Source: Boletus sp. NGJ (taxonomy: Eukaryota; Basidiomycota; Agaricomycetes; Boletales; Boletaceae). Taken from it: a stretch of 64,000 nt of DNA. The notes beneath the pieces were generated by a model that was not told the origin of the DNA, made no database searches, and saw only the letters and a program-made list of their open reading frames with translations. Positions 58,495-64,000 of this stretch are shown here, piece by piece. Made by a program: the position numbers and the translations under genes. Position 1 is the stretch's first letter. Each line of letters starts with the position of its first letter. The DNA is taken from positions 124,001 to 188,000 of the forward strand of contig JAGTXK010000187.1 of the NCBI GenBank assembly GCA_019096195.1. Reading direction: 5' to 3'.

Positions 58495-60077
58495 CGTGCT
58501 GCGCGAACACTGGCGAAGACGACGACGAAAGCATTGAAACCCTGGTCACGTGCAAGAAGTTTAAAGGCCATCCCTCCCAAATATATCCACACTCTTCTAC
58601 ACCTTTGTGTGAGTCCCCGAAGTTCTGTACAAGCCCAGATCGACATCATTTCGCAGTTTGCCTTCCGTTCGTACACGGGCCACAAATCCTCACCCTCGAA
58701 TTGCCACCTCATTGAGCGAACCCATTGAATGCTGCCGAAACGCCGCTCATCATGTATAGTTGGGAACCAATCTCATTACCTCTTGAGGCAGTATGGAAAT
58801 ACGAATGATGTCTTGATTGCTCAGGCATATCATGATGCTGCGAGCTTCGAGAATGCTGTTGCGCCTCAAACGAATCCAGAGCATCAGATGTTTGCCCGGG
58901 TGCTTGGATGCCTTCCCTGTGAAGCACCATCTCAAAAAGCTCGTCGAGCTGTCACAGCCGACATACTGCAATGCAGGCAGGACCAACAGGATCTGGTGGA
59001 CTGTGTCGAACGGTAATCTGCATACCTCATTGGTTCATGTACAGTTTCATTGTTGTTCTGGATTTTTCTCTTTCCCTTTGACCTGTTTTGCAGTCAAAGA
59101 GAGAGGTGTAGAAGAACACTCCTTCCAGCCGGGACTATGACAATCGTTGAGAGTCTGTCGAGTCTGAGCTAGAAAAGTCTCAACAGGCAAGTAAGACCGT
59201 CAAAAGGAATGTGAGTCGTATTCCTGCCGTCTGTGTCCCTATCTTTGATTTTGTGACCAATCGCTTCAGGATGGGTATCGGTGTATTACTAGGCCACAGT
59301 GGAATTTTTTTTTTACACTTATGTCACATCATGCGGTAAAGAGGAGAAACCTCAAGTCACAGCCGGTCTTCCCATGTCGAGCAGGTGCTGGTTTCCCCAA
59401 GCGTGTTGTACTCCCCCTTGCCTTTGTCCAGCCAAGCTTATAATAGGATCCTCCGCAATGTCGCGGACCCATCGAACCCATCCACTTCCCCCATATCTGA
59501 ATCAACCCTTGGTCTAAGGATGATTCCCTCGGTGATATTATTAGTTTTTGGATGATCACGCACCAGACCTCTACTACACCGGGAACTGGTGACCGCCATC
59601 TTTGTACACCACTTTTCGTTCCACACCATAATCCCCCCTCCTAGTACTACTCAGCTTCCATAATCTTTTGACCATTTCCTTACGGTTATATGTTGTGCTA
59701 CTTAGTACAAGTCTCGAAGACGAGATAGAATTTGCTACCAAACACGGTGCACAGTGAAGCTTGTATACGAATGTTGGGCTGTAACGCGCAACTCAGCTGA
59801 CGGATACGAAGTCGCACTGGCGGTTGCTTTTACAGTGTCATAACTTGTAGTTTATGTTGAACTTGCTGTTCACGTTTTCCACGTACTATGGTTCCTCGGA
59901 AGTTCGTCCGATTTAAGTCCCTGCCTACCCATGTCCAAACGGCGATACATATGATAATCTCGATCAACGATAGGGTGTTTCTTGTCTTACCTTCCGCACC
60001 TTTCCGCCCGCCTTAGTTCAGTACTTCGAGTTTACTTTTTTCAGGGGTGTTAACGCCTTCCTCGCTGGCCCTCTGAC
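58495..60077. other. Divergent upstream region of HIRA (-) and the SUZ12-like gene (+)
   Basis: 1.58 kb. Several short frames occur on both strands but none has a recognisable domain or exon pattern. It probably holds both promoters. Confidence 0.45.
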
Positions 60078-62726
60078 ATGCCACCAAGTCAAACCGAGTC
60101 GTCGAACTTGAGTCGGATTGCAAGCAAGTCTGTGGCATCTCGGCCACTGGGCCTCACCGCGAAGGCTGCGAGGAAGCTCATGTCAGAGCAGAGCCAGTCT
60201 GACTCGTCTGATAGTCGCCCCGCCACCGCTAGCAGTCAAAATGACGGCGAGTCGAACTTTGACGGTATACATGGTCGTTTTCAGTGTCTCGATTCATCCT
60301 TATCTGATTCTCTAGACTCGGATTCGGACGTCTTTCAAGTGCGTTTGGATCATGGTGAGTAACCTCACGCGACTTTCGTGGTATGAATTTATATTGACTC
60401 GAGGAACGCCGCTAGACGTGAGACGCCACTCTGCTCGTCCGACTTTGGTCGCCAAAAGAACGAGGAAAGTAAAGTTTGATATCCAAGACGATTCGGACAG
60501 CGACGATGCCACAGTGCGCGCAGAACCATCTCCACGTCGCGTACGACAAAACCTCCCGGCTCAATCAGAGCAATCTCCTCAAATTGTCAACCAGATGAAA
60601 AAGAGTGGCATTAGGAAAAGTGAACTGTTTTTTCACACTTTGGACGGTCCTGACGAGAGTCTCGCTCACAGCTCAGAAATCGCGCGGATCCGCTCTGAAA
60701 CAATGTAAGTAGCGACATTGGCAGTCCAAAGTCGAGGTAAATCACTGAGGTCGCCAAAGCGGACATCGCCAATGACAAACCCTTCAAAAGTACTCGTGAC
60801 CATGATTTTCGTAGAGTCGAAATTAGCAAATGGGGCGGTAATTTCGCTCAAAAAGAGCGCAGGGAAAGCGGAAGGCACTACGCACGCATGTCGATTGGTT
60901 CATCCAGTCAACGTAGAACATCTCAAGGCTCCAGTATTTCCAAGCAGGATAAACGGCGACGATGGTTTCTTCGCCGCGGAAATGTTGGATCGCGCGGGAG
61001 GAGGAGCAGTGCCAATCATGAGGCGGGAAGTGGGAGATACAACGAAGATTTACACCAGTGAGCCTTTGTAGTAAGAATTATGTATCGGCTCCTGTGGTGT
61101 TTACAACCTCTGGCAGACCACTCAAGCAAACGGCTAGTAAAGCTGCTCGCAAGTTCCAGGTTGGCAGCAAGTCAACGGCACCTCGACCCCCGGCTCCATT
61201 ACACGAGTGGCATGATGAGGGCGAACATGATATCGATAGCGACGCTGTTGGGGATGAGTACCGGACTGATACATCGGAAAATGACGACTATGAGGGAAAG
61301 GTTCTCGACCACACGGAGCCATCGCAGACTCTTCTGGACAGGTTAGAGGGGCTCTCGTTGAGTGTTGTTCGACTTCACAAGATGCGACGACTTCCCTTCT
61401 TACGTCGTAATCTCCGGAGCGGTTTCCAGCTTCATTGTCGAATGGTTGGCGTTGACACCAAACCTTATTCCGTTCCGCGCACGCCGATTTCTGTTGTTTA
61501 TACCTTCCCGCTTACAGATGGTGCCACAGCTCACTCCGGAGGATTTCGCACTACGTCTGCAAAGAGCTCGATGAAAAACTGGTTGTGTCCACTGTGCGAC
61601 CTGCATAATAAGATCGACAATCCGAGAATGCTGGAGAAACACCTAGCGTGGGACCATTCAAGCGTCAAAGTGCTTTGGGATGAAGTGCGTCTTACTTATC
61701 CGTTTAATGCATTATCTTACGGTGTGTTCAGCATCGTACCATGCTTTCGTTGACCATCCCGGATTCCCAACCAGAGTCGTAGGCAAACTCTCCAAATAAA
61801 TAAATGGACTAGTTTAATGAGACAATACAGTAATCCGGTTATAACGCGTCGTCAAGCTCCCATACGAGATTTGTCTATCTCAGAGTTCTCGTCTGACTCG
61901 AGGCATGTTGGAAGGAGCATGAAGAGTACAGAGGCCGACGAGAAATCTCTTGTCCGCATTTCCAGCACACCGTCCGGCCTTGCGAGCGAATCCGGTTCTG
62001 GTTCCGTCTCTACCATTCCAACAACCGTGGAGGAAGACCTCAAACCAAAATATGTCATGCCCGGAACCTCGAGCCACGCCGTCGCCAATCCCTCGATCAG
62101 AAGTAATTTAGTTTCAGGACGTTTAGCCTCTCAAACTCTGTCAGGGGCTGATGCACAAGACGGTCTCGGACCATCAGCCACACCCCCATACGTGCCAGAG
62201 ACGGACGGCAGAGGCGATGTCTACTACTCCTGTCGTCCTGGTGGCCCACGCCTATTTGATTTCCTGAATACATTGTCTCTGAAGCCTTACGGAGTACTCA
62301 AGTGGGTGATAATCGATAGAGAGGAGGAACTATTCGAACTGGATGACATCCTCGACGAGGACAAGGTAATGCAAGCACTTTGGTTCAGGTGGATTTTCCT
62401 AAATCGGTAAGCACCTTTCATACGCAATGTACCAGCGTTTGAGGCAAACACCTGCTCCAGGAACAAATTTGTTGCAAACTACTTTGATGGAACCAAAGTG
62501 TTTATCAATCAAAACTGGCGACTGATAAAGCAAGGTGCTGGGTTGTTGGCGTTGAGAACATGGCTGTTGGTAAGTAGTTGTCCTCATTGTACAACCAAGG
62601 CAACATTCTGATGTCCTATTCCGACTCTGGTAGGTCTTGCTCGTGAACAATTTTCTCCTTCCAACGGAGGTTGCTACACTCATGCGGTATTACCAGGAAC
62701 TGGCAAATATACAGCTGCGGTACTAG
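60078..62726 (+). CDS. SUZ12: SUZ12-like VEFS-box protein with C2H2 zinc finger (candidate PRC2 subunit)
   Basis: SUZ12 scaffolds Polycomb repressive complex 2, which methylates H3K27. The start is MPPSQTESSNLSRIASK at 60078. The first 300 or so residues are Ser/Arg-rich and disordered, over several exons. A middle part reads TASKAARKFQVGSKSTAPRP and LDRLEGLSLSVVRLHKMRRL. A zinc finger follows: NWLCPLCDLHNKIDNPRM, LEKHLAWDHSSVK (C-X2-C-X14-H-X4-H). After another linker the C-terminal block reads YYSCRPGGPRLFDFLNTLSL, DEDKVMQALWFRWIFLNR, NKFVANYFDGTKVFINQNWR, LLALRTWLLVLLVNNFLLP and TEVATLMRYYQELANIQLRY, ending at a TAG at 62724-62726. Finger plus terminal helical block match the VEFS box of SUZ12/VRN2/EMF2. 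Sequence identity is low, so the PRC2 role is inferred. Confidence 0.65.
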
Positions 62727-63537
62727 TAGGTAGCCACGAATGAACAATCTTAGTACGATGCTTTTTGCTTCCATTTTTCTGGTGCCTCCCCAGCATTCCA
62801 CTCTCCCTTACTCGATAAGATACTGTGCTAGCCAAAATCGTCGGCAGCGCGAGAGCAATGGGCAATCAAGGCTCCATTATAATTCTTTCCTCGCTCATCA
62901 GTCTTGGATGGGGTGGGAATCCGTTTTCGTTTGCTGGTCTAATTTTTATAATGTAGTAGTTGTACCTTATTCTACATTTTTCTTATTTTCTTCTGAAAGA
63001 TTTCTTTTTTGTTTTACTTGGAACGATTTTTACGGAAAATGCTAATGGTGAGTCCTCCCCGAGTGGCATGACCAACGTTAGCTTCGTACCATCCAAGATG
63101 GCAATGACGTGTTTGGTAATGGGGCGCACACTGGCAGGGACACTAGTCTAATGTTACAGTAATTGGTGTACGACGTCCCAACTCGGATAGCGATCACTCG
63201 AGAAAGGGCTGCATTCTCTGTGCACGATTGAGCAGCGACGGAACTAAACAAGGTAGAATACTAGGTAGGTTTCGAACTATCCAAGGAACCACTTTTGGTT
63301 GATACAAATGAATATGTTGATCAAGGACTGGAATCGATGATGTGATGGTACACTGGGAATGCGACAGCCGACTTGATGATGGGGTAGTATCGCGAGATTC
63401 AGTTAATGCCCATTTAGCACGATGTCATGAATCCAATACCGCACATTCTTGTGTGTTACCTTCTTTCGAATTATTAGGTAAATTTGTTACAGAACACTTA
63501 GATTCGGGCTTACTGAACGATGTTATAATTTGTAGAT
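62727..63537. other. Convergent intergenic region
   Basis: About 810 bp between two stops that face each other. AT-rich near 62940-63020. No supported gene; a plus-strand open stretch near 63342-63545 lacks any signature. Confidence 0.4.
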
Positions 63538-64000
63538 TTAAGTAGCCGTAGCATACGAAAGTAATGAGCCTCGGACCATGCCAACCACATCCATGGCGTT
63601 GTTCATGATGCGTTCCATCGACCCTTCTTCCTGTGTAGTCCGAAGTCTTGTCCACCTAGGAGGCATTGACGGCAATGATCGCAAGCTATTCCAAATCATT
63701 AGCGCTTCGCGTGCGCTAGGTCGGTCCTTTGGGTCTGGTTTTGTCATCAATCGAGAAAGATCTCCTAACGCTTCCAATCCTTTAAACTCCTGAAGGGATA
63801 CATGAAACACAAAACACAAAAAAAATTGGTGAAAACGCACGTCCACAATTTTCGTCTGATAAACGTGTCCAAGATAATATACGTCTAATTTGAATGGGTC
63901 ATAGGGCAATCCGGAACTCTGCTCGGGAGCGTCTATTTGGCCAAGTTGTCCAGTGACGAGAAGTCCGCGTTGTTCTGAAAACTCTGTCGACAAGCCAAAA
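63538..64000 (-). CDS. C-terminal part of a protein kinase-like protein (5' end outside window)
   Basis: The visible end reads GLPYDPFKLDVYYLGHVY, then, after an intron, FKGLEALGDLSRLMTKPDPK and DRPSAREALMIWNSLR. This is the end of a kinase C-lobe: PFKLDVYYLG is like the helix-F DVWSLG region and DPKDRPSAREAL is the usual DPxxRPTAxEAL Arg motif. A tail follows, ending VRGSLLSYATAT with a TAA at 63538-63540. The catalytic core lies beyond the window. It resembles uncharacterised fungal kinase-like proteins with a DVYYLG motif in place of DVWSLG. Whether it is active cannot be judged. Confidence 0.65.
   Translation of the reverse strand, partial: FGLSTEFSEQRGLLVTGQLGQIDAPEQSSGLPYDPFKLDVYYLGHVYQTKIVDVRFHQFFLCFVFHVSLQEFKGLEALGDLSRLMTKPDPKDRPSAREALMIWNSLRSLPSMPPRWTRLRTTQEEGSMERIMNNAMDVVGMVRGSLLSYATAT

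Noticed and set aside
63240-63310. tRNA-like B-box (ttcgaa) sequence
   Set aside because: The stems needed for a cloverleaf do not pair and no A-box lies at the right distance; other ttcgaa hits in the window fail likewise.

Overview
The window looks like gene-dense nuclear DNA of a basidiomycete fungus, most likely an agaricomycete. The grounds are many short GT-AG introns (about 45-70 nt, several per gene), close packing on both strands, and a fungal gene set: a caleosin, a WOPR-domain regulator, a membrane-bound SREBP, a non-canonical G-alpha and a family-type F-box protein. A Rhizoctonia-like (Ceratobasidiaceae) source is a guess from overall gene style. I see no bacterial operon logic, no CRISPR array, no tRNA or rRNA gene and no recognisable virus-like element. 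All coding calls are spliced models read by eye. The start and end of each CDS entry are the proposed start and stop codons, with introns lying in between.

Layout. 1-12 kb: the tail of an unknown Ser-rich protein, a G-alpha subunit (-), a stearoyl-CoA delta-9 desaturase with cytochrome b5 tail (-), a seven-transmembrane GPCR-like protein (-) and a PTEN phosphatase (-). 12-23 kb: Cdk9/Bur1 kinase (+), an MTH1-type Nudix hydrolase (-), SREBP (-), and divergent from it a sphingolipid delta-4 desaturase (+) followed by a caleosin (+). 24-36 kb: an Rmd1/DUF155 protein (-), a cryptochrome/photolyase (-), a WOPR transcription factor (-) and a DNAJC11-type J-protein (-). 36-45 kb: SURF4/Erv29 (+), Nol10/Enp2 (+), a small gene starting only 33 nt after it (+), and a coiled-coil protein with an N-terminal beta-rich domain (-). 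45-50 kb: an F-box-like protein (-) with a degraded partial tandem copy next to it, then a sugar transporter (-). 51-64 kb: prolyl-tRNA synthetase (-), a DJ-1 protein (-), HIRA (-), a SUZ12-like VEFS-box protein (+) and the C-terminal part of a protein kinase (-).

How the genes relate. Most are housekeeping genes with no operon-like link. Three head-to-head pairs share very short upstream regions: PTEN/Cdk9 (115 bp), SREBP/sphingolipid desaturase (173 bp) and DNAJC11-like/SURF4 (107 bp). Lipid metabolism and lipid signalling recur over 4-23 kb (desaturase, PTEN, SREBP, sphingolipid desaturase, caleosin). G-alpha, a GPCR-like protein and PTEN also lie within about 10 kb. Whether either grouping is more than chance cannot be told from one window. 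The clearest oddity is a 4-nt microexon in the G3 loop of G-alpha, which restores both the reading frame and the canonical spacing. I found no convincing wholly new system. The best unexplained items are the weak spliced fragments near 23.3-24.1 kb and 42.1-42.5 kb and the unresolved 5' end of the GPCR-like gene.
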